A stretch of 64,000 nucleotides of DNA from Asterias amurensis. Lineage: Eukaryota > Echinodermata > Asteroidea > Forcipulatida > Asteriidae. The translations under genes were made by a program, and so were the position numbers. The notes below the pieces were generated by a model. It was given only the letters and a program-made list of their open reading frames with translations, was not told the origin of the DNA and ran no database searches. Shown piece by piece: positions 1 to 12,400 of the stretch (position 1 is its first letter; each line of letters begins with the position of its first letter). The DNA is taken from assembly GCF_032118995.1 (NCBI RefSeq), contig NC_092661.1, forward strand, positions 374,501-438,500, written 5' to 3'.

Positions 1-374
1 CACAATGGGACTCCATTTTATTGTTATATAAAGTCACAACAAGCTATAAGACGATACCTTTAATAAGGGGCTGTATTCCATTTTGATGTACCTAGCTATA
101 TAATCTAATGGTAATTTGAATTTGACGCCTTGTATAAGAGTCATGTGCAAATTTCTAGTTGATTATATTGTTGGTGTACATTGCTTTGGGATACAGTCTC
201 TTCTGCACCCCTATAGGGGGTGCACTTGGTTGATCAATATTTTAATAATAGGGGGGGTAGGGCCAAACTTTTTACGGAGTTAATTTCGAACCGTACAACG
301 GCACGAGAAATTTTTTTGGCTGACTTAGTCTATATAAAAAAGGCGTTTTTTTAGGGATTTTTTTGATTTTTTTT
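1..374. other. No gene seen
   Basis: AT-rich sequence with homopolymer runs (G at 250-257, T at 350-374). I see no splice-supported exon or recognisable element before the inverted-repeat element that begins at 375. Confidence 0.5.
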
Positions 375-3300
375 AAGCACCACTGAACTGTAGAAGCAGC
401 AGAGTTGTGCAAACGTGTGTGCCGATCGGTGTGGCCAACTACTATCGAGAAAGTGAAGCGACTAAATGATCTAAGTATTAATGGAAGGAAAGCATTTTAT
501 TAAGTTAAATCAAGTTAATGTTTCATTGATAGTCTGTTTTACCAATGTCCTGCCTTACATGATTGACAAACTAAAAACATTGTTTTTTAAAAGTCCGAAG
601 CCAAAAACAAACTTAAGATTTTTTTTTTCAAAGTCCAAAACAAAAGTCGGAAAGGATTCTGTTGCCCGTTAAATTGTTTGATGAATCTGTATCAAGTGTA
701 CCATCGGACGTCTCCCCCTGTTCGGGCAAACACGTCGCTAAGTTCTTGGAGTAAAGTTTCAAGTTTGAATTTTGGTTGAAGTGTAAAAGGACCCTTCCAC
801 TCCGTCACCGATTGAGTCCTGTACCATCAGAATAACGAAGACTTCAACCCAGATGATGATGCGCTGATCAGAGAAACAAGATTCCAACATGGCGGCTGAA
901 CTTGAAAAATTTTGTGAATTTTTGTGACAAGCACAAAAAACAGAACAGCATACTCAGGAATGTATTGGTTTCACTTGCATTAGACTACTAAAATTTGTTT
1001 TGGATTTGTTAAAACATCGCAACATTTTAACAGTGTGTGATTACACGTTCAAATGAAGTCAAATTTCAAAGTCAAAAATTAGGTTATACACAAACATCAG
1101 ATTTGCATCTTCATTGCATTGAGTATCATTACAGGAGATATTGTAGATGATATTGGGTTTATGGAGGATAACTAGACTGAGAAAAAAAAAACTCTTAAAA
1201 AAAACTAACCTATCTCTAAACAAATTCTAAACTCCTAAGTACAACAAAGTTTCAAATCCTACGGAACTACAAATTGCTAATGATGTCCCAATAAAGTATT
1301 GAACATCTAGGATCAACAACTACTCCTACTGATTAACTTCATGTAAGCCTGCAAACCAACAACTCCATGCTAGTGATTTTTGCACCAATTTTAAATTACA
1401 ATGTTTTGGCGTAAAAATGAGTCCGACGTCGATGTCGGAAAATTAAGGTTTTATCAGTGACGATAAGATCCTAAGTACAACAAAGTTTCAAATCCTACGG
1501 AACTACAAATTGCTAATGATGTCCCAATAAAGTATTGAACATCTAGGATCAACAACTACTCCTACTGATTAACTTCATGTAAATCTGCAAACCAACCACT
1601 GCATACTAATGATTTCGTACCAATCATAAACTACAATGTTTTTGCATAAAAATTAGTCTGACGTCGATGTCGGAAAATTAAGGTTTTATCAGTGACGATA
1701 AGATGCTGATAACTTGGTGTATTTTCCATCTAGAAAGACACCTGTAATTCTGCAAACAGTGCATGACTAAAGTAACAAAGTGACGTCTTATTTAGATTAC
1801 CTATTCCTGCTGTGTCTTTTTGGCATAATATTCATAACAAAATCAATCTAACAAGCAAATTGAGGAATAACTAATTTAGTTATTTGTTTAATAATTCTAC
1901 ATTAATACTGGACTAGTGTTTATGCTTCCTATAACTACCTAGCCATGTGACAAATTACTATGTTTGTTCCGAGGTTTAACTGAATAAGTCTACACTAATA
2001 CTGCTAATACGCTAATAAACACCTAGTTTGATCCATTGTACACTTCGCTGTTGTACATGTTGAGACGTTCTCATGTTAACCATAAAAGAATTAAAATTTG
2101 TGATGGACATAGCACAAACTTTGTCTCGTTTCAAAGAGATCTTGAAAATAAAATCAAATACAATTGTTGTACTGACAAAAAACTAGTAGGTTGCATTTGT
2201 TCCCAACAGTTCTACGGGTTACATATCTTAAACTTGCCAACTCTTTTTAGAACCTGTCAAAATATTAATGACCAAGTGTCTTTGTTACTTTAACAGCCTA
2301 AATAACTAGAGAAACAAGATTCAAACATTGTGGCTGAACAAATTTTGTGAGTGTTTGTAAACCGCCTGAGTGTCGTCACCATGTTCAGCTGGAAAAGGGT
2401 TAACCAGTTGTAAAAACTGTTCACAATTATCAATAATTAATACCCTGAAGGATTTAAAACACCTACTGCAGCTAAATTACTATGTTTATGAAAAATGTAT
2501 ACAAATCATGCACACCACAGTGGCAGTATTTGTTAAAAAAGCAATGTCTATTGGTCAACATCATTTGTAAATCATTTCTTCAACTGATTGTCGTTAACAT
2601 ATCTACTGTAGAATCTGTCATAAAGCTGACCACTCAAAACCTACAATTTTAACTAAATCTAAAATCTAAACACTTTTCTAACTAACGAAGGAGTGTACAT
2701 ACAACCTACTGTGGCTGAGAATTTAACCGGTCACAATTACCTAATGCACAACTGCATCTATCTAATCGACGATGTTTCTTCTACAAAGGACCCTGTTAAC
2801 TTCCTACACAATCCCAATGTCATCTTTGATATCTCCTTTTGATACAGTCAAAACTTCTTAACACAAGTGAAACCAATGTAAAAGCCTGAGTACCTGATTG
2901 AAATGTGAATAGCCATGTTCAGAATCTCGTTTCTCCGACCCTCGCACCAACATCTGGGTAGAAGTCTCCGTCATCCGTCAAGTTCAGAGGCTCCCTCAGA
3001 TCAGAAGAGGATGTCCAGTGTAGAGAAGTTGCTCAAAAAGTAGACCCGTTTACACAGGAACAGTATAGAGAGACGGGTACCAACTTAGGATAACAAAATG
3101 ATCAGGTAAAAAATGTGCAAAAAAGTGCAATGGTCCTCAGTCCTTGACACTTTTGATACAGGCCCCCAAAGACTTCAACAGGCAACCAAATCCTTTCTTT
3201 CTTAGGTTTCGTTTTTTTGTCGGAGATCGAGAAAGTTGAAATAGTTTGTCAATCATGTAAGGTAGGACACAGGTAAGACAGACTACCAGCGCCACATTAA

Positions 3301-3441
3301 CAAGATTTCACTTAATAAAATGCTTACCCAACCATTAACTCTTGGATCATTAGGTCGTCACACTTTCCAGATAGTAGTTAGCCACACCGACCGGCACACA
3401 CGTTTGCACAACTCTGCTGCTTCTACAGTTCAGTGGTGCTT
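375..3441. mobile_element. Non-autonomous DNA element with ~0.5 kb inverted ends
   Basis: The left end, AAGCACCACTGAACTGTAGA, reappears inverted at the right end near 3422-3441. Homology between the arms continues inward: GTTGTGCAAACG at 414, and GAGAAACAAGATTC at 868 matched inverted near 2925. The arms run roughly 375-905 and 2913-3441. The interior has only short open frames with no transposase motif I recognise, so it looks like a deletion derivative mobilised in trans. A third copy of the GAGAAACAAGATTC segment lies in direct orientation near 2311. No clear target-site duplication was found, so the superfamily is not assigned. Confidence 0.75.
1234..1705. repeat. 236-bp tandem duplication, two copies
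   Basis: CCTAAGTACAACAAAG begins at 1234 and again at 1470, and the following ~230 bp match closely through GTGACGATAAGAT. It lies inside the long inverted-end element and has no coding signature. The two copies differ by scattered substitutions. Confidence 0.85.
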
Positions 3442-3718
3442 TCTACAGCATTTAATCAATGATAACCAATTAATTTACAACATAATTTTTCAAATTATAA
3501 AAACAGCCAAGTACAACATTTACAATCCTTGAGATGAAATAAAGTTATCTCTGAAATTAGATTTTTATTTGTATCAGCTGATGCAAAAAAAATCAATAAA
3601 ATTTAGAACTGTTTATTATTACTGTTGCAGCAATGCAAAGAAGAAAAAAACAACGTTTTCAAATGAAGTTTGTGACTGTTTCGTAAAAAATATTGTACTT
3701 TTTAATCAATTTTATTTT

Positions 3719-3906
3719 GAGTTTGGACAGGTGTGCATCACACTCATCCAAACATGTCATGCCTAAAATGAATAAATTTGGTTAAATTGATGACGTACTC
3801 GTATTTCATTTTGAGTTTGGACAGGTGTGCATCACACTTATCCAAACATGACGTGCCAAAAAGGAATAAATTTAGTTAAAATGATGGCGTACTTGTATGT
3901 CATGAA
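3719..3906. repeat. 94-bp direct repeat, two copies
   Basis: GAGTTTGGACAGGTGTGCAT occurs at 3719 and 3813. It is followed in both by a CATCCAAACATG-like block and GAATAAATTT. This is a diverged tandem pair with no coding evidence. Confidence 0.75.
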
Positions 3907-4038
3907 GATTGGTCCCAAGAATACAACTTTAGGATGTATTCCGCTTGCATTAATTGTGTTGAGTGCAAGTTGTACTTGGCTTCACAATCATCAAAATATC
4001 AATATAGAACCAGAGACACTCCCACAATTTGAGTCACA

Positions 4039-4102
4039 AGCAAATTTTACAGAAAGTTTTGTTTTCCTAAACAGGAAAACGAACATTTCTGTAAAATTTG
4101 CT
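4039..4102. repeat. Near-perfect 64-bp hairpin
   Basis: AGCAAATTTTACAGAAA at 4039 is mirrored by TTTCTGTAAAATTTGCT ending at 4102. Inner arms TTTTCCT/AGGAAAA flank a very short loop. Stem of about 30 bp with few mismatches. Could be a minimal foldback element. Confidence 0.75.
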
Positions 4103-4592
4103 AAGATATTCCAACTCTGGGGAAAATCTGGAAAAGAAAAGTTTTTAAAGTGAGCAAAGTTTTGAAAGTAGTAGGGGGAAAAAACAATTGGCAAGAGAGT
4201 AAAAAAAAAAATAAGAATTTAAAATTCTGTATTTTGGGAAGTACAAAGTCGAACGTTCTACATGAAAAATGTACATATTTTGTACATAAAGTAATGTGAA
4301 CTCATTTCGTGGGAATGTCTCGATAAAGTGTTAAGATAATTTATGTAAAATACACAAATATTTTGCAGTTATGACCCAAATTACCAAAAAGGACAAATCT
4401 TTTCGCATTGTCGTATTTCCTGTCCCAAAATTAAGTTTTAAGCCAAAATTAAAAATAGCTTCGATCGACAACAATTTATTTTGCGCGTGTGGCCAACACA
4501 AAGAATGATAAGCGAAATGTTTCACGTAATGATTTGTCTTCTTCTTTTTGTGAAGTTGGATCACAGATGCAGTCAAATGCACAATCATGAAT

Positions 4593-4765
4593 AAATCCAG
4601 GCCTGATACTTCACGGAGGCAACGAAGGCGACAGCCTCGATGCCCCTGGTGCCCTTGAAATGATCCAGTACGGATTTACAATTTCCTCATAGGGTGCGTT
4701 TAACCAAGGAGAAAATGCTCTGGTGCCCTTGCCTTTTCAAAAAAGAAGCATACAGGCCTGTTAGT
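4593..4765. mobile_element. Short interspersed repeat, 'GGGCACCAAGGC' family
   Basis: Bounded by CAGGCCTG at both ends. It contains the family blocks GTGCCCTTGAAATG, AATTTCCTCA, CCAAGGAGAAAATGC and GGTGCCCTTGCC. Related copies lie at 5862, 37135, 42955, 47300, 48775, 49435 and 50105. No coding capacity; probably a MITE. Confidence 0.65.
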
Positions 4766-4787
4766 CTATAGAAACAATTCACAACAC

Positions 4788-5024
4788 ATGATTCAAGATT
4801 TATTAGTGTGTTATTGCAACCAATACCCCAGGTGGAAAGGGGGGGCAGAGGTAAAATGGCAAGTGGCCATTTCTGACATACAGCCGCAAAGGTTTACAGT
4901 AACCTTACCCCAGAGAGGAAGGGTCAGAGGTCACACGGCAGGTGGATTAATAGAAAGTACCAGTCATTTCCCCCAGGTAGGAAGGGGAAAAGGTCATGTA
5001 TGTACATATGAACCTCAACACTTA
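4788..5024. repeat. Degenerate CCCAGG...AAGGGG...GGTCA repeats
   Basis: Three imperfect repeats share a CCCCAGGTGGAAAGG or CCCAGAGAGGAAGGG core followed by AGGTCA or AGGTAA. They directly abut the 93-bp satellite, whose units carry a similar CCCTAGCAGAAAGGGAT core. They may be diverged relatives of it. The 90-codon open frame across them is not supported as a gene. Confidence 0.45.
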
Positions 5025-5770
5025 GTTTGCTGCGACACAATCCCTCGCAGAAAGGGATGAAAGTCATGTGTGATGGTAGTGGTACAACAGTAAGCCACTA
5101 ATGTAAAACGTTACTAAGTTTGCTGTGACCCAATCCCTAGCAGAAAGGGATGAAAGTCACGTGTGATGGTAGTGGTACAACAGTAATCCACTAAACTAAA
5201 ACTTTACTAAGTTTGCTGTGACCCAATCCCTAGCAGAAAGGGATGAAAGTCACGTGTGATGGTAGTGGTACAACAGTAATCCACTAAACTAAAACTTTAC
5301 TAAGTTTGCTGTGACCCAATCCCTAGCAGAAAGGGATGAAAGTCACGTGTAATGGTAGTGGTACAACAGTAATCCACTAAACTAAAAGTTTACTAAGTTT
5401 GCTGTGACCCAATCCCTAGCAGAAAGGGATGAAAGTCATGTGTGATGGTAGTGGTACAACAGTAATCCACTAAACTAAAACTTTACTAAGTTTGCTGTGA
5501 CCCAATCCCTAGCAGAAAGGGATGAAAGTCATGTGTGATGGTAGTGGTACAACAGTAAGCCACTAATGTAAAACGTTACTAAGTTTGCTGTGACCCAATC
5601 CCTAGCAGAAAGGGATGAAAGTCACGTGTGATGGTAGTGGTACAACAGTAATCCACTAAACTAAAAAAAATTTAAGTTTGCTGTGACCCAATCCCTTGCA
5701 GAAAGGGATGAAAGTCATGCACCATGGTAGTGGTACAACAGTAAGCCACTGCTAGAGAACACGTTGATAG
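5025..5770. repeat. 93-bp satellite, about eight units
   Basis: GTTTGCTGTGACCCAATCCC starts at or near 5025, 5118, 5211, 5304, 5397, 5490, 5583 and 5676, giving a very regular 93-bp period. A partial, diverged unit follows near 5777. Each unit contains ATCCCTAGCAGAAAGGGAT, itself an imperfect inverted repeat, and GGTAGTGGTACAACAGTAA. Central units are almost identical and edge units are more diverged, as expected under unequal exchange. Confidence 0.92.
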
Positions 5771-5861
5771 GTTCCAAGTTTGCTATGACGCAAACCCCTA
5801 GCAGAAAAGGACAGCTCAGTCATTTAAACAGGGCAAGTGCACCAAGGTGGTTTTTCTTGTT

Positions 5862-5962
5862 AAAGGCGACTCTATGGAATAATTGCAAGAACATTTCAAG
5901 GGGCACCAAGGCAATGACCAGGGGCAACGTTGCCTCCGTAATGCATCAGGCGTGTCGTAGTA
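5862..5962. mobile_element. 'GGGCACCAAGGC' family fragment
   Basis: AACATTTCAAGGGGCACCAA, then GGCAATGACCAGGGGCAACG and TTGCCTCCGTAATGCATCAG, match the right half of the family. Truncated on the left. Confidence 0.6.
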
Positions 5963-6478
5963 ACAGTATCGATGATGACATTTGTGCAATGACCAACTCT
6001 CAGGAAAAAGGGAGTTTTAGTCTTGTCATGACCCATAAGTTACAAAGTATGCCATGATCCTAACCAGAGCTAGAAGGCTTTTATCATAAAAGATGTGCAC
6101 TCAAGTTTCTTGTTCGTTCTTTCAATCGATCAACCCACCCCAGGGGTTAGGGGAGGATCGATCAATAACAACAATTGATGAGGGTAAACAGTTCAATTTC
6201 AGATACTAATTTTTCGAAACAAGCTATAAAGCACGAGTTATCGCAAATTAATGTAAGCAACACTGACAGTTTAAAAATACCTTTACCACAGTTCGGCCAT
6301 TTTGTCTGGTTCCCGTGTACTGATCAAAACCCGCTAGAAACGCTCAAAGTTTAACAAAAAGGAACCAGACTTAATTTCATTGTCAAGCCTCATTTTGTTT
6401 CTTGAGACAATCCTGATGGCACTGTCGGTGATAGAGGATCCTTATCTTATTTAAGTACCCATACTGGGATGGATGCTC

Positions 6479-9400
6479 GGCCTCCTCATCAGTAACACAT
6501 CTCTCTGGCATCAGGTGGTGGTCGTCGTCGTCGGTGGTGATTTCATCTCCTTATTCCAGTGAGCTCTTGCCTCGAGTTCCTCTCAGTGTAGAACAATCTG
6601 AAGATGTTGATTCTCTTCAGGAGTATTCAATCTCTTGATGTCTGTAAATAAAAAAATAAATAAATAAAAAATTACTCTTACATAAAAAATGAACCTTTGA
6701 CCCTAACCATCTTGGGGTCGATTTCACAAATGGTTAGAAAGATGAAATAAAACGGTGAAAGTTTCAGCGAAATAGGTTAATTGGTTCTACTTGCTGAGAA
6801 AACAGAAAAAGCAAACCCTTTCACAGAAGCCGAGGTAAAGGATTCGATACATCAACAAATTATGTTTGCTTTTTCCCCAAACATTATAAAAAATATTGGC
6901 CAAGGGTTTCCATACGGACATGAACCCTTTGTCACTGATTTTTGCTCCTCTGTTTTCACAGGTAAAATATAAAACCTCTGACATAAAAGGAACCTATTTG
7001 AATATAAAAATATTTGGAGGGGTTTATGTTATTTTTCAAAACTTAAATGTCAACTTTCAATTTGAAGTGGTGCAATTTTCAATCAAACACAGTTAAAAAA
7101 TCGGCCAGGGGTTTCCTTACGGGTGGCGAACCCTTTGTCACTGAATTTTTGCCCTTCAGTTTTCAGAGTTAAAAATTAAAAACCAAAAAGTGTGGAGTTT
7201 GTTTTTCAAAACTTATAAATCACCTTATATGAAGTGGCGCATTTTTCAATGAATAAACACAGTCAAAAAATCGGCCTCCTCATCAGTAAGACATCTCTGT
7301 GGCATCAGGTCGTCATCGTTGTCGTCGCCGCCGGTGGTGATTTCATCTCCTTGTTCCAGTGAGCTCTTGTCTTGAGCCTTCTAAGTGTAGACCGATCCGA
7401 AGATGTCGATTCTCTTCAGGAGTACTCAATCTCTTGATGCCTATAAATATAAAAAATAAATAAAAAAATTACTTTTACATAAAAAATGAACCTTCGACCC
7501 TCACCATCCTGGGGTCGATTTCACAAATGGTTAGAAAGATGAAATAAAACAGTGAAAGTTTCGGCAAAATAGATAATGGGTTCTATTTGCTTAGAAAACA
7601 GAAAGAAGCAAACCCTGTCGCAGTAGCCGAGGTATAGAATTCGATACATCAACAAATTATGTTTGCTTTTTCCCCAAACGTTTAAAAAAACATTGGCCAA
7701 GGGTTTCCATACGGACACGAACCCTTTTTCACTGATTTTTGCTCCTCTGTTTTCACAGGTAAAATATAAAACCTCTGAAATAAAAGGAACCTATTTGTAT
7801 ATCAAAATATTTGGAAGGGTTTACGTTATTTTTCAAAACTTAAATGTCAACTTTCAATTTGAAGTGGTGCAATTTTCAATCAAACACATTAAAAAATCGG
7901 CCAGGGGTTTCCTTACGGGTGGCGAACCCTTTGTCACTGAATTTTTGCTCTTCTGTTTTTAGAGTTAAAAATATAAAACCAAATAGTTGGGGTGCTTGTT
8001 TTTCAAAACTTATAAATCACCTTATATGAAGTGGCGCATTTTTCAATGAATAAACACAGTCAAAAAATCGGCCTCCTCATCAGTAAGACATCTCTGTGGC
8101 ATCAGGTCGTCATCGTTGTCATCGTCGCCGATGGTGATTTCATCTCCTTGTTCCAGTGAGCTCTTGTCTTGAGACTTCTAAGTGTAGACCGATCCGAAGA
8201 TGTTGATTCTCTTCAGGAGTACTCAATCTCTTGATGCCTGTAAATATAAAAAATAGATAAAAAAATTACTTTTACATAAAAAATGCACCTTTGACCCTCA
8301 CCATCCTGGGGTCGATTTCACAAATGGTTAGAAAGATGAAACAAAACAGTGAAAGTTTCAGCGAAATAGATAATGGGTTCTATTTGCTAAGAAAACAGAA
8401 AGAAGCAAACCCTGTCGCAGTAGCCGAGGTATAGAATTCGATACATCAACAAATTATGTTTGCTTTTTCCCCAAACATTTTAAAAAAACATTGGCCAAGG
8501 GTTTCCATACGGACACGAACCCTTTGTCACTGATTTTTGCTCCTCTGTTTTCACAAGTAAAATATAAAACCTCTGAAATAAAAGGAACCTATTTGTATAT
8601 CAAAATATTTGGAAGGGTTTACGTTATTTTTCAAAACTTAAATGGCAACTTTTTATTTGAAGTGGTGCAATTTTCAATCAAACACATTAAAAAATCGGCC
8701 AGGGGTTTCCTTACGGGTGGCGAACCCTTTGTCACTGAATTTTTGCTCTTCTGTTTTTAGAGTTAAAAATATAAAACCAAATAGTTGGGGGGCTTGTTTT
8801 TCAAAACTTATAAATCACCTTATATGAAGTGGCGCATTTTTCAATGAATAAACACAGTCAAAAAATCAGCCTCCTCATCAGTAAGACATCTCTGTGGCAT
8901 CAGGTCGTCATCGTTGTCGTCGTCGCTGATGGTGATTTCATCTCCTTGTTCCAGTGAGCTCTTGTCTTGAGACTTCTAAGTGTAGACCGATCCGAAGATG
9001 TTGATTCTCTTCAGGAGTACTCAATCTCTCGATGCCTGTAAATATAAAAAATAGATAAAAAAAATACTTTTACATAAAAAATGCACCTTTGACCCTCACC
9101 ATCCTGGGGTCGATTTCACAAATGGTTAGAAAGATGAAATAAAACGGTGAAAGTTTCAGCGAAATAGGTTAATTGGTTCTACTTGCTGAGAAAACAGAAA
9201 AAGCAAACCCTTTCACAGAAGCCGAGGTAAAGGATTCGATACATCAACAAATTATGTTTGCTCTTTCCCCAAACATTATAAAAAATATTGGCCAAGGGTT
9301 TCCATACGGACATGAACCCTTTGTCACTGATTTTTGCTCCTCTGTTTTCACAGGTAAAATATAAAACCTCTGACATAAAAGGAACCTATTTGAATATAAA

Positions 9401-12400
9401 AATATTTGGAGGGGTTTACGTTATTTTTCAAAACTTAAATGTCAACTTTCAATTTGAAGTGGTGCAATTTTCAATCAAACACAGTTAAAAAATCGGCCAG
9501 GGGTTTCCTTACGGGTGGCGAACCCTTTGTCACTGAATTTTTGCCCTTCAGTTTTCAGAGTTAAAAATTAAAAACCAAAAAGTGTGGAGTTTGTTTTTCA
9601 AAACTTATAAATCACCTTGTATGAAGTGGCGCTATTTTCAATGAATAAACACAGTCAAAAAATCGGCCTCCTCATCAGTAAGACATCTCTGTGGCATCAG
9701 GTCGTCATCGTTGTCGTCGCCGCCGGTGGTGATTTCATCTCCTTGTTCCTGTGAGCTCTTGTCTTGAGCCTTTTAAGTGTAGACCGATCCGAAGATGTCG
9801 ATTCTCTTCAGGAGTACTCAATCTCTTGATGCCTGTAAATATAAAAAATAGATAAAAAAATTACTTTTACATAAAAAATGAACCTTCGACCCTCACCATC
9901 CTGGGGTCGATTTCACAAATGGTTAGAAAGATGAAATAAAACAGTGAAAGTTTCGGCAAAATAGATAATGGGTTCTATTTGCTTAGAAAACAGAAAGAAG
10001 CAAACCCTGTCGCAGTAGCCGAGGTATAGAATTCGATACATCAACAAATTATGTTTGCTTTTTCCCCAAACGTTTAAAAAAACATTGGCCAAGGGTTTCC
10101 ATACGGACACGAACCCTTTTTCACTGATTTTTGCTCCTCTGTTTTCACAGGTAAAATATAAAACCTCTGAAATAAAAGGAACCTATTTGTATATCAAAAT
10201 ATTTGGAAGGGTTTACGTTATTTTTCAAAACTTAAATGTCAACTTTCAATTTGAAGTGGCACAATTTTCAATCAAACACATTAAAAAATCCGCCAGGGGT
10301 TTCCTTACGGGTGGCGAACCCTTTGTCACTGAATTTTTGCTCTTCTGTTTTTAGAGTTAAAAATATAAAACCAAATAGTTGGGGGGCTTGTTTTTCAAAA
10401 CTTATAAATCACCTTATATGAAGTGGCGCATTTTTCAATGAATAAACACAGTCAAAAAATCGGCCTCCTCATCAGTAAGACATCTCTGTGGCATCAGGTC
10501 GTCATCGTTGTCGTCGTCGCCGATGGTGATTTCATCTCCTTGTTCCAGTGAGCTCTTGTCTTGAGACTTCTAAGTGTAGACCGATCCGAAGATGTTGATT
10601 CTCTTCAGGAGTACTCAATCTCTTGATGCCTGTAAATATAAAAAATAGATAAAAAAATTACTTTTACATAAAAAATGCACCTTTGACCCTCACCATCCTG
10701 GGGTCGATTTCACAAATGGTTAGAAAGATGAAACAAAACAGTGAAAGTTTCAGCGAAATAGATAATGGGTTCTATTTGCTAAGAAAACAGAAAGAAGCAA
10801 ACCCTGTCGCAGTAGCCGAGGTATAGAATTCGATACATCAACAAATTATGTTTGCTTTTTCCCCAAACATTTTAAAAAAACATTGGCCAAGGGTTTCCAT
10901 ACGGACACGAACCCTTTGTCACTAATTTTTGCTCCTCTGTTTTCACAAGTAAAATATAAAACCTCTGAAATAAAAGGAACCTATTTGTATATCAAAATAT
11001 TTGGAAGGGTTTACGTTATTTTTCAAAACTTAAATGGCAACTTTTTATTTGAAGTGGTGCAATTTTCAATCAAACACATTAAAAAATCGGCCAGGGGTTT
11101 CCTTACGGGTGGCGAACCCTTTGTCACTGAATTTTTGCTCTTCTGTTTTTAGAGTTAAAAATATAAAACCAAATAGTTGGGGGGCTTGTTTTTCAAAACT
11201 TATAAATCACCTTATATGAAGTGGCGCATTTTTCAATGAATAAACACAGTCAAAAAATCAGCCTCCTCATCAGTAAGACATCTCTGTGGCATCAGGTCGT
11301 CATCGTTGTCATCGTCGCCGATGGTGATTTCATCTCCTTGTTCCAGTGAGCTCTTGTCTTGAGACTTCTAAGTGTAGACCGATCCGAAGATGTTGATTCT
11401 CTTCAGGAGTACTCAATCTCTTGATGCCTGTAAATATAAAAAATAGATAAAAAAATTACTTTTACATAAAAAATGCACCTTTGACCCTCACCATCCTGGG
11501 GTCGATTTCACAAATGGTTAGAAAGATGAAATAAAACAGTGAAAGTTTCAGCAAAATAGATATTGGGTTCTATTTGCTGAGAAAACAGAAAGAAGCAAAC
11601 CCTGTCGCAGTAGCCGAGGTATAGAATTCGATACATCAACAAATTATGTTTGCTTTTTCCCCAAACATTTTAAAAAAACATTGGCCAAGGGTTTCCATAC
11701 GGACACGAACCCTTTGTCACTGATTTTTGCTCCTCTGTTTTCACAGGTAAAATATAAAACCTCTGAAATAAAAGGAACCTATTTGTATATCAAAATATTT
11801 GGAAGGGTTTACGTTATTTTTCAAAACTTAAATGGCAACTTTTAATTTGAAGTGGTGCAATTTTCAATCAAACACATTAAAAAATTGGCCAGGGGTTTCC
11901 TTACGGGTGGCGAACCCTTTGTCACTGAATTTTTGCTCTTCTGTTTTTAGAGTTAAAAATATAAAACCAAATAGTTGGGGGGCTTGTTTTTCAAAACTTA
12001 TAAATCACCTTATATGAAGTAGCGCATTTTTCAATGAATAGACACAATCAAAAAATCGGCCTCCTCATCAGTAAGACATCTCTCGTTGTCGTCAGCGTCG
12101 CCAGTGGTGATTTAATCTCCTTGTTCCAGTGAGCTCTTGTCTTGAGACTTCTAAGTGTAGACCGATCCGAAGATGTTGATTCTCTTCAGGAGTACTCAAT
12201 CTCTTGATGCCTGTAAATATAAAAAATTATATAAAAAAATTACTTTTACATAAAAAATGTGCCTTTGACCCTAACCATCCTGGAGTCGATTTCACAAATG
12301 GTTAGAAAGATGAAATAAAACAGTGAAAGTTTCATCAAAATAGGTTAATTGGTTCTACTTGCTGAGAAAACAGAAAGAAGCAAAACCCTGTCACAGTAGC

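Noticed and set aside
5025-5770. Regular repeats as a possible CRISPR array
   Set aside because: The 93-bp units are head to tail with no unique spacers, and the window is clearly eukaryotic (introns, SINEs, MITEs).
6370-6610. Read-through of the most distal terminal exon into an acidic Asp-rich stretch ending CLKKQNEA
   Set aside because: It is downstream of the KHQEIEYS stop, contains another stop, and the Asp run comes from a (GTC)n microsatellite. The other units do not keep the frame.
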